DNA of 64,000 nucleotides from Spirosoma oryzicola (GCF_021233055.1 NZ_CP089538.1:3054501-3118500), one strand, 5' to 3'. Shown: positions 15,599 to 24,419, counted from the first letter of the stretch. The notes: a model not told the origin generated them from the letters alone. Numbers and translations: made by a program.

Positions 15599-16249
15599 AT
15601 GGAAGTAGAAATCTGGAGTGATGTCATGTGCCCGTTTTGCTACATTGGCAAACGCAAATTCGAACATGCACTCAACGAGTTTTCGCATAAAGATCAGGTA
15701 ACGATTGTCTGGAAAAGCTTTCAGCTTAATCCGGCTATGAAAACCGATCCGAGCAAGAATATCAACGATTATTTGTCCGAAGCCAAAGGTTGGAGTCTTG
15801 ATCAGGCCCGGCAGATGAATGATCGCGTTACGGCGATGGCTGGTGACGTTGGCTTAACCTACGACTTCGATAAAGCCGTCGTCGCCAATTCGTTCGACGC
15901 CCACCGCCTGATTCAGCTAGCCAAAGCGCACGGATTAGGTGATGCCGCCGAAGAGCGTCTGTTTCGGGCTTATTTTACGGAAGGCCGTAACACGGCTGAC
16001 CACGAAACGTTGCTGGAATTAGGCACCGATATTGGCCTGGACGCTTCAGATGTGCGGCAAATGCTGGAAAGCAATCAGTACGCGGAAGCTGTTCAGCGCG
16101 ACATTTACGAAGCACAGCAGGTCGGCGCACGGGGTGTTCCGTTTTTTGTCTTTAATCGTCGGTACGCCGTTTCGGGCGCGCAACAACCGGAAACGTTTTT
16201 GGGTGCACTCAATACGGCCTGGTCCGAAGCACAGAAAGAAACCGTTTAG
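15599..16249 (+). CDS. FrnE/DsbA-type thioredoxin-fold oxidoreductase
   Basis: A 216-residue cytosolic DsbA-family protein. The active-site CPFC is at residues 11-14 (SDVMCPFCYIGKRKFE), the cis-Pro loop is GARGVPFFVFNRRYAVSGAQ, and the helical insertion between them is of the usual FrnE size. There is no signal peptide, so it acts in the cytoplasm. Annotated relatives include FrnE and 2-hydroxychromene-2-carboxylate isomerase; the CPFC motif favours a disulfide oxidoreductase or isomerase role. It shares direction with the methyltransferase gene upstream. Confidence 0.93.
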   Translation: MEVEIWSDVMCPFCYIGKRKFEHALNEFSHKDQVTIVWKSFQLNPAMKTDPSKNINDYLSEAKGWSLDQARQMNDRVTAMAGDVGLTYDFDKAVVANSFDAHRLIQLAKAHGLGDAAEERLFRAYFTEGRNTADHETLLELGTDIGLDASDVRQMLESNQYAEAVQRDIYEAQQVGARGVPFFVFNRRYAVSGAQQPETFLGALNTAWSEAQKETV

Positions 16250-16264
16250 CGAGCTAAACGTACG

Positions 16265-16310
16265 AGCGAAGGCCCCACGCAACCCCGGTCTGGTTGCGTG
16301 GGGCCTTGCT
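16265..16310. terminator. Bidirectional terminator, FrnE-type gene / dusB
   Basis: Arms AAGGCCCCACGCAACC (16269-16284) and its complement (16292-16307), perfect 16 bp, loop 7 bases, with an outer AGC/GCT pairing past a one-base bulge. It separates convergent genes. Confidence 0.85.
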
Positions 16311-16323
16311 TGTTGATAACTGT

Positions 16324-17313
16324 TTACACCAGTTCAGGCATGTATTTTTCCTGTATTTCGTCCAGAAGGGCAGCGACTCCGGCGTAAGAATCCGTCGTAA
16401 CGAGCTGCGACCGGTACGGCTTAAAATCGGGTAAGCCTTTAAAGTAGTTCGCGTAGTGACGGCGCATCTCAAATAAGCCGACAATCTCACCTTTCCAGCG
16501 AATCGAAAAGTCAAGGTGCTGCCGACAAACGGCTACTCGGTCAGCAATAGTTGGAGCGAGTCGGTGTTCGCCGGTGCGCACGAAATGCTTGATCTCGTCG
16601 AAGATCCAGGGATAACCGATACTGGCCCGACCAATCATCACACCGTCTACGCCGTATTTATTTTTGTATTCGAGCGCTTTTTCGGGCGAATCAATATCGC
16701 CATTCCCGAAGATGGGAATCTGAATGCGCGGATTTTCTTTGATGCGACCGATGAGCGTCCAGTCCGCTTCGCCTTTGTACATTTGCACGCGCGTGCGACC
16801 GTGAATCGTCAGGGCTTTGATGCCGATATCCTGCAACCGTTCGGCAACCTCGCCCACGTTTTTGGTGTTGTCGTCCCAGCCAAGCCGGGTTTTTACCGTT
16901 ACGGGCAGATGCGTGGCTTTGACAACGGCGTCGGTCATGCGCACCATCTTGGGAATGTCCTGCAACAGAGCCGCGCCCGCGCCCCGGCAAGCCACATTTT
17001 TTACGGGGCAGCCGTAATTGATGTCGATCAGATCTGGATTGGCACGGGAGGCTATTTCGGCACAGGCCCCCATCGTTTCCACGTCCGAGCCGAATAATTG
17101 AATACCAATCGGGCGTTCGTATTCGAAGATGTCCAGCTTCTGCACGCTTTTAGCGGCATCGCGAATCAACCCTTCCGACGAAATAAACTCCGTGTACATC
17201 AGGTCGGCTCCGTTGGCCTTACAAACCGCCCGAAAGGGTGGATCGCTGACATCTTCCATAGGAGCCAGCAGCAGCGGAAAATCCGGTAATTGAATGTTGC
17301 CAATAGTAACCAC
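16324..17313 (-). CDS. dusB: tRNA-dihydrouridine synthase, DusB type
   Basis: A 329-residue FMN-dependent enzyme that reduces uridine to dihydrouridine in the tRNA D-loop. The TIM barrel begins LLLAPMEDVSDPPFRAVC. The catalytic cysteine is Cys109 in YGCPVKNVACRGAGAALL, and TVKTRLGWD, ALTIHGRTRVQMY and GNGDI are the expected FMN and substrate-binding segments, with DGVMIGRASIGYPWIF closing the phosphate site. The C-terminal helical domain is present. Standard length. Bacteroidota usually have one such gene. Confidence 0.95.
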   Translation of the reverse strand: MVTIGNIQLPDFPLLLAPMEDVSDPPFRAVCKANGADLMYTEFISSEGLIRDAAKSVQKLDIFEYERPIGIQLFGSDVETMGACAEIASRANPDLIDINYGCPVKNVACRGAGAALLQDIPKMVRMTDAVVKATHLPVTVKTRLGWDDNTKNVGEVAERLQDIGIKALTIHGRTRVQMYKGEADWTLIGRIKENPRIQIPIFGNGDIDSPEKALEYKNKYGVDGVMIGRASIGYPWIFDEIKHFVRTGEHRLAPTIADRVAVCRQHLDFSIRWKGEIVGLFEMRRHYANYFKGLPDFKPYRSQLVTTDSYAGVAALLDEIQEKYMPELV

Positions 17314-17439
17314 GCAGGCAATAAGTTATGATCTATACTGTCGGAATTACGATTTACGGACTCGTTTGGTTCCTCAGTGGTGTAAACGCTTAGGAAAGGC
17401 TGCGTACGCAACACCTGAGCGTTGTCTCTTTGCCTGAGC

Positions 17440-18675
17440 TTACGACTTCTCGGGCGAGAACAGCGATAACATCACCGTAAAATAACCATCATCATCCCGA
17501 ATGATGGGCTCAGACTGCGCGAGTAGCCGATATTTAGCCGCAATGTTGGACAACCCAACCTGGTTTGACGCCATCCGGTTATTTTTCCGCTGCAAATTAT
17601 TCCGCACAATCAGCCAGCCCATCCCCTCGCTCGCTTTACCGGGTCGACAGATTTGACGAATGGGAGTCTGGTCCATCCTATCGAGCGCTAGTGTAGTCGT
17701 ACTGATTTCCAACAGTAACGGTTTATTGGCCGCAACAACGTTATGTTTTACGGCATTTTCGACCAGCATTTGTAACGTTAAAGGAGGCAATCGATGCGTC
17801 AGCAGATCAGCCGAAACGTCTATCTGCAAGTCGATGCCTGCCCGATACCGGGTTTTAAGCAGGTGGTAATACGAATCAATAAATTTCAACTCGGTTTCCA
17901 GCGTTGTTAATTCGCTCCCTCCTTCCGTACTGACGGCTTTATTGGTCTGGAGCAGATACCGGTACACATTGGCCATCTCGTACAAAAACTCTTCGGCTTG
18001 CTCCGGCTCGTCGGCAATCAGCGACGACAGCGAATTAAGGCTGTTAAACAAAAAGTGCGGATTGACCTGGTGCTTCAAACTTTCGTACTGACTTTGAAGC
18101 GTCACTTCCTTCAGCTTTTCCTGTTCCAGAAGACTTTCCCGCCATTTGGTAAGCGAATACACGGTTTCGTCGATACCCACCGAAATTACGTTGACCAGGG
18201 CGTTGTACAACAAAATTTTAGTCGTTAAGCCAGGCTCGTGCTGATAGCCAAACAGATGAAAATGTTCGTAGATAAAAATGCCAAGCAGCAAAAAGGCCGG
18301 CGTGACGAAACCAAAAATCAGCAGCATTCGCCAGACCCGTGACCAAACCTGGGTTAAGCTCGGGTAACGCTGAATTACGCGCGGAGTCAGATAATTTAGC
18401 ACTGAAACACAACAGCCGGTCAACGTGAAATTCAGCACGGTACCGCCCACAAAAGCCCGCCAGTCGGACAGGTACGTCGGGCCAATGATCCAGTAGGAAA
18501 CCAGCGGAATAAAAAAGACGGGCATGAGTAAAACGTGCCACCGCAATGCGGGCTGCTTTCCCGGTAAAGCCCGCTGCGCTTCGGTGACGGACGCGTCCGG
18601 TTTTGCCCCAAAACGCGGTATCAGTAGCCTCTGGGATAACCACTGGCGAATCGTATGTCGAACTGATGAGTGCAT
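17440..18675 (-). CDS. LytS-type sensor histidine kinase
   Basis: An inner-membrane kinase of about 411 residues. The N-terminal ~190 residues hold four hydrophobic helices (HVLLMPVFFIPLVSYWIIG, TVLNFTLTGCCVSVLNYL, MLLIFGFVTPAFLLLGIFIY and a helix around ILLYNALVNVISVG), then a short coiled coil. The His_kinase domain follows with HQVNPHFLFNSLNSLSSLI (His in the conserved NPHFLFN context) and the N-box LPPLTLQMLVENAVKHN. The G-box VGLSNIAAKYRLL is recognisable. An upstream ATG at 18723 would add 16 residues. It is the second of two tandem paralogues; no LytTR response regulator lies beside either. Confidence 0.88.
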   Translation of the reverse strand: MHSSVRHTIRQWLSQRLLIPRFGAKPDASVTEAQRALPGKQPALRWHVLLMPVFFIPLVSYWIIGPTYLSDWRAFVGGTVLNFTLTGCCVSVLNYLTPRVIQRYPSLTQVWSRVWRMLLIFGFVTPAFLLLGIFIYEHFHLFGYQHEPGLTTKILLYNALVNVISVGIDETVYSLTKWRESLLEQEKLKEVTLQSQYESLKHQVNPHFLFNSLNSLSSLIADEPEQAEEFLYEMANVYRYLLQTNKAVSTEGGSELTTLETELKFIDSYYHLLKTRYRAGIDLQIDVSADLLTHRLPPLTLQMLVENAVKHNVVAANKPLLLEISTTTLALDRMDQTPIRQICRPGKASEGMGWLIVRNNLQRKNNRMASNQVGLSNIAAKYRLLAQSEPIIRDDDGYFTVMLSLFSPEKS

Positions 18676-18842
18676 AAAAGCATGTCTACGCTGAGCTGTG
18701 TACAATATAAGCGCAACTAACAACCGATTCGGCGGATACCCATCCTCATCCCGACCGGGCTGTTATTTCTGCCATTCGATCTGCAAAAACAACGGAACAG
18801 ACTGTAAAGCCATCCCTGCGGGTGTCAATGGGTACGTACTTC

Positions 18843-19919
18843 TCAGACCTTATTCAGATTGATTAACGGTGCCGTAACCACAAACCAGTCTCCTTCCTGG
18901 CGAATCAGTAATTTTTCGTCGCTAATAATACGATATCTGGCCGTTAGATTTGCTAGTCCGGCCCGAGTTGTTTCTACCCGATTTGTCTTTCGTTGCACAA
19001 TATTTCGGGCTTGCAGGCTTCCATCTGGCGTAGTCGTTACCCCAATCACCAGCGGATTGGAGACCGACATGATGTTATGCTTGATCGCATTGTCGATTAA
19101 TGTTTGCATCGTTAACGGGGGCAAATGATGATCCCGATAGTCATCGGCTACCTGAAAGCTGATAGCCAAACTATCACCATACCGCGTTTTCAGCAAATTA
19201 GCGTATACCCGGGTATAATCCAGTTCAACCTGTAGCGAAACCAGTTCATGCTTACCCGCCTGCAACAGATAGCGATACACCCTCGCTAAATCGTCCACAA
19301 ATCGCTCAGCCTGAGCCGTGTCTTCACCAATGAGTGCCGACAGTGAGTTTAGGCTATTAAACAGAAAGTGCGGATTCAAATCGCCTTTTAAGGCTTCAAA
19401 TTGGTGTTGTAACGCGATACGCTTCAGGCGATCATTTTCAAACTGGTGCGTTTCCCATTGCGAGTACGTATAGTAAACGCTGATTCCCGTGCACAGAAAA
19501 ACGTCGAAAATGTAACTGACAATCCAGATAGGCTGTACGATACCCCATGAAAACGAAATACCCAGAACGGGAATCAGACTGTAGCACCAGACGTACAATA
19601 CGGCAAACCCAGTTGTCACTCCGGCGGCCACACAAAGCATGGTCAGCGTACGAAGCATTGCCTGCCGCACCTGAGAAAACCGGCGGAGTGCCCCAAGCAC
19701 CACAACCCTGAGCGTCAGTATTAATGACCAATAAATTAAAACGGACAGAACGGTTCCAATGGCAAAGGCCGCCCCTTCCTGGATATACCGAAGCCCCAGT
19801 AGGTAATAATTACCCAGCAACACAAAAACCGGTAACCCAAGCAGGTAATACCGGCGTTCGATGGTGGAATACGTAAGGGGCTGAATGAGGTAAGGCCTTA
19901 TCAGAGGCAACAAATTCAT
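18843..19919 (-). CDS. LytS-type sensor histidine kinase (paralogue)
   Basis: About 358 residues, built like its neighbour: four predicted membrane helices in the first ~160 residues, a linker, then a His_kinase domain with LNPHFLFNSLNSLSALIG and N-box LPPLTMQTLIDNAIKHN. The G-box is AGLANLTARYRII. Where most relatives have QINPHFLFN, this one has DLNPHFLFN. I start at 19919 (MNLLPLIRPYL); the ATG at 19961 would add 14 residues of atypical, cysteine-containing sequence. It precedes the other kinase by about 170 bases in the same direction. Partner regulator not in view. Confidence 0.87.
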   Translation of the reverse strand: MNLLPLIRPYLIQPLTYSTIERRYYLLGLPVFVLLGNYYLLGLRYIQEGAAFAIGTVLSVLIYWSLILTLRVVVLGALRRFSQVRQAMLRTLTMLCVAAGVTTGFAVLYVWCYSLIPVLGISFSWGIVQPIWIVSYIFDVFLCTGISVYYTYSQWETHQFENDRLKRIALQHQFEALKGDLNPHFLFNSLNSLSALIGEDTAQAERFVDDLARVYRYLLQAGKHELVSLQVELDYTRVYANLLKTRYGDSLAISFQVADDYRDHHLPPLTMQTLIDNAIKHNIMSVSNPLVIGVTTTPDGSLQARNIVQRKTNRVETTRAGLANLTARYRIISDEKLLIRQEGDWFVVTAPLINLNKV

Positions 19920-20230
19920 GAATACACAGCGAGGAATCAACCGGCAATGTACGAAATCCAAGCGGCTTCCGTGCGAAATGGAGCGCTACTTCAAGCCTAA
20001 GCCCGCAGCTCTTTAGCGACCGGTAGTTCCGGGTCCGGTTGGTCCCCGCGCACGGCCTAGCCACAACACAGAATTCATGGCATTTGGCTTTAAACGCCGT
20101 CAGGGTCGTTTTTTGTCGTAACTTGCGGTCCAATGGACTGATTTGGTTCGTTTCACGGAAACGGTACTTCAGCCGATTCGTCAGCGTCTTTCTCGACAAG
20201 CCAGGGTCTATCGGATAAATTTACGAACGT
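19920..20230. other. Divergent intergenic region without a supported gene
   Basis: About 310 bases between the paralogous kinase (-) and the CPBP protease (+). A long reverse-strand frame covers most of it, but its translation is unlike a real protein (cysteine, arginine and histidine rich) and runs into the kinase N-terminus. A weak -7-like TAAATTTA sits just before the CPBP ATG. Confidence 0.5.
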
Positions 20231-21169
20231 ATGCAACCCTTTTCTATACCCGAACGCCCGTTATCGCGGCCGCCTACGCTTGGTGGCCTGATAATGTTAG
20301 TCGGTTTTGTGCTGATCGGTGGGGTCATCAGTACGCTTTTGCTGTTCGGTCTCCTGATGGTCGTCAAGGGGATAGGTCCTACTCAAGCGCAGGCTTACTT
20401 AACCGAATTGGCGGCCAATCCGCAGGCTGTACCTACCGGCTGGTACGAACTTATGTTTCTGCAAGCCGTCAATCACCTCGGTACGTTTCTTCTACCGTCG
20501 CTCGGCTACTGGTATTTAACGGAGCGTCGAACCTGGGATCAGTTCAACGCCCGTCCTATCTCGGCGGTGGCCGGGATTGGGTTGGTTTCCTTGATCGTGA
20601 TTGCGTTTATGCCCTTCGACGGGCTCATCATCGAATGGAACCAGGGACTGCATCTTCCCCAAACCCTAGCTCCGCTGGAACAGTGGATTCGGGACAAAGA
20701 AAAGAATCTGGAAGGCGTCACCAAATACCTTACAACGTTTAAAACACCCCTGCAACTGACCATAGCCATGCTGGTCATCGCGGTTATTCCGGCCATTGGT
20801 GAAGAAACCCTTTTTCGAGGTATTCTACAACGCAACCTCAGCTACTGGACTGGCAACGTCCACGTGGGCGTCTGGCTGGCAGCGGCCTTGTTCAGTGCAA
20901 TTCATGTGCAGTTTCTGGGCTTTTTTCCCCGCATGTTGCTAGGCGCTTTGTTTGGCTACCTGTATGTCTCGTCGGGAAATCTATGGGTACCTATCCTGGC
21001 TCACTTCGTTAACAATGGCTTTACGGTAGCGATGGTTTACCTTTTCCAGCGTAAGATGGTGCCGGTAGACATCGAAAGCACCGAGTCGGTGCCGGTGTTG
21101 GGAGCCTTAGTCTCGGGTGTTGTCACCCTTGGTTTTTTGTACTACTTCAGGCAGGCCAATAAGCAATAA
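20231..21169 (+). CDS. CPBP family intramembrane metalloprotease (CAAX/Abi type)
   Basis: A 312-residue polytopic protein with about eight hydrophobic helices. The membrane-embedded metalloprotease motifs are intact: Glu191-Glu192 and Arg196 in GEETLFRGILQR, His225 in FSAIHVQFLGF, and His258 in WVPILAHFVNNG. In eukaryotes the family trims prenylated CAAX proteins; in bacteria it includes bacteriocin-immunity (Abi) proteins, and most members have no known substrate. The first two genes downstream (DUF2007, cdsA) lie close behind in the same direction and probably share a transcript. Confidence 0.9.
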   Translation: MQPFSIPERPLSRPPTLGGLIMLVGFVLIGGVISTLLLFGLLMVVKGIGPTQAQAYLTELAANPQAVPTGWYELMFLQAVNHLGTFLLPSLGYWYLTERRTWDQFNARPISAVAGIGLVSLIVIAFMPFDGLIIEWNQGLHLPQTLAPLEQWIRDKEKNLEGVTKYLTTFKTPLQLTIAMLVIAVIPAIGEETLFRGILQRNLSYWTGNVHVGVWLAAALFSAIHVQFLGFFPRMLLGALFGYLYVSSGNLWVPILAHFVNNGFTVAMVYLFQRKMVPVDIESTESVPVLGALVSGVVTLGFLYYFRQANKQ

Positions 21170-21231
21170 TTGACTAAATTGAGCGGTTTGGTTGGCAATC
21201 CCATTTGCCTAATGAATAATATAGCTAAACA

Positions 21232-21450
21232 ATGAGCGAAAACTGGGAGTCTATTTACATCACCCCTTTACCACACCGGGCCGAACTGGCGAAGGCGTTG
21301 TTGAGCGAACACGATATTCCGGCGGTGGTAATTAACAAACAAAGCAGTAGTTATCCAACGATCGGGTGGGGAAAAAGTGAAGTTCACGTATTGGCAAAAG
21401 ACGCTATTTTGGCCAAAGTAATTCTGGATAATGAAGCAACGTTTAGCTAG
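21232..21450 (+). CDS. DUF2007 domain protein (putative signal-transducing protein)
   Basis: A 72-residue soluble protein. The pattern ESIYITPLPHRAELAKALLS, then HDIPAVVINKQSSSY and a C-terminal EVHVLAKDAILAKVIL matches the ferredoxin-like DUF2007 domain. The family is often called a putative PII-like signalling protein, but that role is not demonstrated. It stops two bases before the cdsA ATG and lies between CPBP and cdsA, so cotranscription is likely. Confidence 0.85.
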   Translation: MSENWESIYITPLPHRAELAKALLSEHDIPAVVINKQSSSYPTIGWGKSEVHVLAKDAILAKVILDNEATFS

Positions 21451-21451
21451 C

Positions 21452-22264
21452 ATGTCAAACCTACAGCAGCGGGTTATCGCGGCTATTGTAGGGGTTCCTT
21501 TTATTATTTTCATGATTTGGTATGCCGACTGGACGTTCGCGCTGCTATTTTGTGTCATCAGTGCACTCACCCAACGGGAGTTTTATCGCTTGCTGGGCCT
21601 CGACGGTTTCGAACCGCTTACCGCTTACGGAACGCTTGTCGGGTGCATGGTCTGCATACTGGCCTACTTCATCGAAACCGACCAAATCGGTACTGGCAAC
21701 TATTTTCTCATCTGCCCGGCTTCGTCGATGATCTTTCTGATCAAGCTTTACAAGAAGCGCGACATGAAACCGTTTACCAATATCGGTTTTACGTTTTTGG
21801 GCATCATCTACGTGGCGATGCCATTTGCCCTGTTGATTATACTAGCGTTGCGCGGAGGCACTTTTCATCCCATGATCATTACGGGTTGCCTGCTGTTGCT
21901 GTGGGCCAGTGACATCGGCGCTTATTTTGCCGGTACCTATTTTGGCAAACGCAAATTGTTTGAACGGGTTTCTCCCAAGAAATCGTGGGAAGGAGCGCTT
22001 GGGGGCGCGGCAGCCGCAGGCATCATCGCTCTTGGACTGGCCTTGTATGCCGATGAGTTACGTCCCTGGCAATGGTATTGCGTCGGGGGCATCATCGTCG
22101 TGACGGGTACCTATGGCGATCTGGTCGAATCGTTATTCAAGCGGAGCATTGCCATTAAAGATTCTGGATCTAGCATTCCGGGCCACGGTGGATTTCTCGA
22201 CCGCTTCGACGGGCTTTTATTGGCAGCCCCGTTTATTATTACCTTTCTGAAATTATTTGCCTAG
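21452..22264 (+). CDS. cdsA: Phosphatidate cytidylyltransferase
   Basis: About 270 residues, inner membrane. Makes CDP-diacylglycerol from CTP and phosphatidic acid, the branch point to all phospholipids. At least seven hydrophobic helices are present, and the C-terminal CDP-DAG synthase signature is clear: SPKKSWEGALGGA, then GDLVESLFKRSIAIKDSGS followed by IPGHGGFLDRFDGLLL. An ATG at 21431 would overlap DUF2007 by 20 bases; the ATG at 21452, one base after that gene's stop, fits homologues better. A perfect hairpin plus T-run follows. Confidence 0.95.
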   Translation: MSNLQQRVIAAIVGVPFIIFMIWYADWTFALLFCVISALTQREFYRLLGLDGFEPLTAYGTLVGCMVCILAYFIETDQIGTGNYFLICPASSMIFLIKLYKKRDMKPFTNIGFTFLGIIYVAMPFALLIILALRGGTFHPMIITGCLLLLWASDIGAYFAGTYFGKRKLFERVSPKKSWEGALGGAAAAGIIALGLALYADELRPWQWYCVGGIIVVTGTYGDLVESLFKRSIAIKDSGSSIPGHGGFLDRFDGLLLAAPFIITFLKLFA

Positions 22265-22349
22265 TTAATCTGGTGTATAGGGCTGAATAAGGTTCAACAG
22301 ATATTTTCGTTCAACTTTATCGATAGCAGGTTTCACATTACTTTCTCAG

Positions 22350-22377
22350 GCCGCTCTGTACAGAGCGGCTTTTTTAT
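22350..22377 (+). terminator. Intrinsic terminator of cdsA
   Basis: GCCGCTCTGTACAGAGCGGC is a 20-base palindrome (22350-22369) followed directly by seven T. Textbook rho-independent form. Confidence 0.9.
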
Positions 22378-22591
22378 TATCTCTCTTGACAGTATGTAAA
22401 TGTTCGCCAAGGCAGAAAAACGGAATCAAGAAAAGGAAGGCGCTTATTTCGTAAACGTTGTTGATCAATCCAATCAGAAAGGCCATCAATCTATACAGAA
22501 TGCTCTTCAACGCGCTATAGATAGTCTGTTTTTGTTTATAAAATGACATTTTTATAAACTTTCTATACCTTTACTTTGTATAATATAGAAC

Positions 22592-22618
22592 ATGTATCTA
22601 AAAAGAGGAAGGAGCTAA
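22592..22618 (+). other. Tiny ORF (8 codons) abutting an attenuator-like hairpin
   Basis: ATG at 22592 encodes MYLKRGRS and stops with TAA at 22616-22618; the last base of the stop is the first base of the following stem. The region upstream is AT-rich and could hold a promoter. It might be a leader peptide, a micropeptide or chance. I know of no assigned function. Confidence 0.25.
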
Positions 22619-22653
22619 ACGCCTGGTTCGCTTTGAGACCGGGCGTTTTTATC
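22618..22653 (+). terminator. Hairpin with T-run in a gene-poor region
   Basis: Stem AACGCCTGGT / ACCGGGCGTT (22618-22627 and 22638-22647; 10 bp with one G-T pair), loop 10 bases, then a short T-run (TTTATC). It ends a possible small transcript starting in the AT-rich stretch at about 22560-22590. Confidence 0.55.
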
Positions 22654-22975
22654 AGTTACGCATAGCAATCTCCCTTATTGATCTCCAGTAGTTAACTGAA
22701 ACCTAAAGTAATCTATTATTTACCCGTTTATCTTTTGCTCGCTGGCATTAAAAACGATAATTCTGCATTACGAGCATAGGAAACCGTTTTTTTCTGTTCT
22801 TCGGAAAGTAAAATCCCCGTCTGCAACGCGAACGGGGATTCAGCATTCTCAAATTACTAACAGGTAATAAATAGGTATGACGTGTACAATGTGAAAGACG
22901 CGTTGTTAAAGAAATACCTTACTTACGTTTTTGTTACCGGATAATAAATATAATATTATAATTCATTTTAGTAAC
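22654..22975. other. AT-rich intergenic stretch upstream of the TetR gene
   Basis: No gene seen. It contains one stem, AATCCCCGT / ACGGGGATT (22812-22820 and 22832-22840, loop 11). On the reverse strand that stem is followed by TTTTACTTT, so it may terminate a short reverse-strand transcript, but I cannot point to a gene feeding it. Confidence 0.35.
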
Positions 22976-22983
22976 TATATTTG
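22976..22983 (+). promoter_or_regulatory. Candidate -7 box for the TetR gene
   Basis: TATATTTG, exact TAnnTTTG match, in a very AT-rich stretch 69 bases before the ATG at 23053. No clear -33. Confidence 0.35.
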
Positions 22984-23052
22984 AATAAAAATGCATTTAC
23001 AAACCTAAACCTGAACTAATTTAACCAAGCTTTCAACATTTGAGAAAACATA

Positions 23053-23721
23053 ATGGAAAAAATTACACGTAACCGAGCTCAGACTATCCAGCGAATTGTC
23101 GATGCATTAGAGCAGATCATAGCCGAGGGAGGTATTGAAGCAGTGGGTATCAATCACATTGCTGAGAGAGCTGGTGTGAGTAAAGTACTGATCTACCGTT
23201 ATTTTGGTGGCATTGAGGGCTTATTGGAGTACTTTGTGCGAATGGGGCGACTATTTCCTCACTATACACCCGCTTGGCTAGAGCAGATCAGGCCCGCCCA
23301 GCCCAGTGAACTAGCCAATATCTGGTCGAGCCAGTCCTTGCAACTTTTCCGTCAACTTCGCACATCTCGCTCGGCTCGTGAATTACTTAAAGCTTCGGTA
23401 AAAGAGAACGACTCATTAGCTGAAACCATCAGCAAAGCGCAGGATGACGAAATGACCCGGTTGGTTGACCAGTTGGTTTTCATTGAAGGTTGTGATCATC
23501 ACGCGATTTCGGCTGTTGTTTTAGGCGCTTTGTCCTATTTAACCATACAGGCCCAAAATGATCGGCCCGTTATTGGGATCGACTTACGTAGTGAAGACGG
23601 TTGGCAACGCATTGAGAAAGCCGTTACCATCATTTGCAAAGCAATTGGCAAAATGGCTACCAGTTCTTCTAACACCCATGTGGCTACCAGAGCTGTCGAT
23701 TTGAAAGTAAGCAGCTGGTAA
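23053..23721 (+). CDS. TetR family transcriptional regulator
   Basis: A 222-residue regulator. The N-terminal TetR HTH is clear over residues about 10-58 (TIQRIVDALEQIIAEGG, IGAVG-type turn, INHIAERAGVSKVLIYRYFGG). The remainder is helical and would form the ligand and dimer domain; no ligand can be inferred. It stands alone in a sparse stretch, with 330-odd bases of AT-rich DNA before it and a 27-bp perfect hairpin behind. TetR proteins usually regulate themselves and a neighbour; no efflux pump or enzyme is adjacent. Confidence 0.88.
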   Translation: MEKITRNRAQTIQRIVDALEQIIAEGGIEAVGINHIAERAGVSKVLIYRYFGGIEGLLEYFVRMGRLFPHYTPAWLEQIRPAQPSELANIWSSQSLQLFRQLRTSRSARELLKASVKENDSLAETISKAQDDEMTRLVDQLVFIEGCDHHAISAVVLGALSYLTIQAQNDRPVIGIDLRSEDGWQRIEKAVTIICKAIGKMATSSSNTHVATRAVDLKVSSW

Positions 23722-23730
23722 TAAAATAAA

Positions 23731-23788
23731 CTTTCTGAACGATAAACGCCCGGATTTAGCCAAATCCGGGCGTTTATCGTTCAGAAAG
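23731..23788. terminator. 27-bp perfect hairpin, TetR / small hypothetical
   Basis: Arms 23731-23757 and 23762-23788 are perfect over 27 bases with a 4-base loop; the core is CGCCCGGATTT. The right arm ends five bases before the stop of the convergent small gene. Confidence 0.88.
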
Positions 23789-23792
23789 CCAG

Positions 23793-24035
23793 TTAATCTT
23801 CGTGCGCTAAAACCACCTCAACATAGTAGTTCATGTCCGACGTAAAAATGGTTTGGGTGGCGTTGACGTTGAACCAGACAACGGTGTAGTCGTCACCGGA
23901 AAAAGCGGGCTGCCCATTTGCATCTTTCAGTGTATCAACGCTAAACTGCACGCCCGATCCTTTCGGCGGCACATAATCCATTTCTTTAGCGATCGACTGT
24001 ACTTTGTTGGGGGTGAACGTGAAAAGAATATTCAT
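23793..24035 (-). CDS. Small hypothetical protein
   Basis: An 80-residue soluble protein I do not recognise. Aromatic and Thr/Val-rich, with strands such as SGVQFSVDTLKD and YTVVWFNVNATQTIF; it ends NYYVEVVLAHED. Composition and the shared 27-bp hairpin downstream favour a real gene. It reads like a small beta sandwich. No signal peptide or membrane helix. The 171 bases upstream, before the next small gene, hold nothing I can name. Confidence 0.6.
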   Translation of the reverse strand: MNILFTFTPNKVQSIAKEMDYVPPKGSGVQFSVDTLKDANGQPAFSGDDYTVVWFNVNATQTIFTSDMNYYVEVVLAHED

Positions 24036-24206
24036 AGTTGGATAAAGCGTCTGCTACAAGACCTTGTCAAGTTACAGAATCTCACAATAGAGCGCCGGGC
24101 GATATTAGCAATCGGTACACTAATTTTGAACGACCCTGTTTTCCCTAACCCGTAGGATAAAGCCACAGGCTGTAGCGGTTCTAAATGATGGCTATTTCTG
24201 GTCGAT

Positions 24207-24419
24207 TTATAGGTTCTCAGCTACTGTCTTTACACCTTTTACGCATTCAGTCGCTTCCTGCTGCATTTTCTCATAAGACCCCTCCAAGGTTTCGGTATAA
24301 TCTACTCTATTTTGTCTTTGGCTGATCTTTCGGAGCTGACCCGGTGATTGATACCCTTTAGCGATTCGTCTGAGTGTGCTTAACATATCGTTGAATTGTT
24401 CTGCTTGTTTTTTTGTCAT
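24207..24419 (-). CDS. Small hypothetical helical protein
   Basis: A 70-residue charged protein, almost wholly helical by eye (KKQAEQFNDMLSTLRRIAKG, then YEKMQQEATECVKGVKTVAENL). No recognised domain. A plus-strand frame overlaps its antisense (24376-24612) and I consider that one spurious. It points the same way as the small hypothetical downstream. No known family, so the call rests on composition only. Confidence 0.5.
   Translation of the reverse strand: MTKKQAEQFNDMLSTLRRIAKGYQSPGQLRKISQRQNRVDYTETLEGSYEKMQQEATECVKGVKTVAENL

Noticed and set aside
19810..20199. Reverse-strand frame of 129 codons
   Set aside because: Overlaps the N-terminus of the kinase gene and codes an Arg/Cys/His-rich sequence with no protein-like pattern.
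22346..22549. Reverse frame of 67 residues with a hydrophobic stretch
   Set aside because: Its end is made from the cdsA terminator (AALYRAA); no clear promoter and no family known. Left open but not called.
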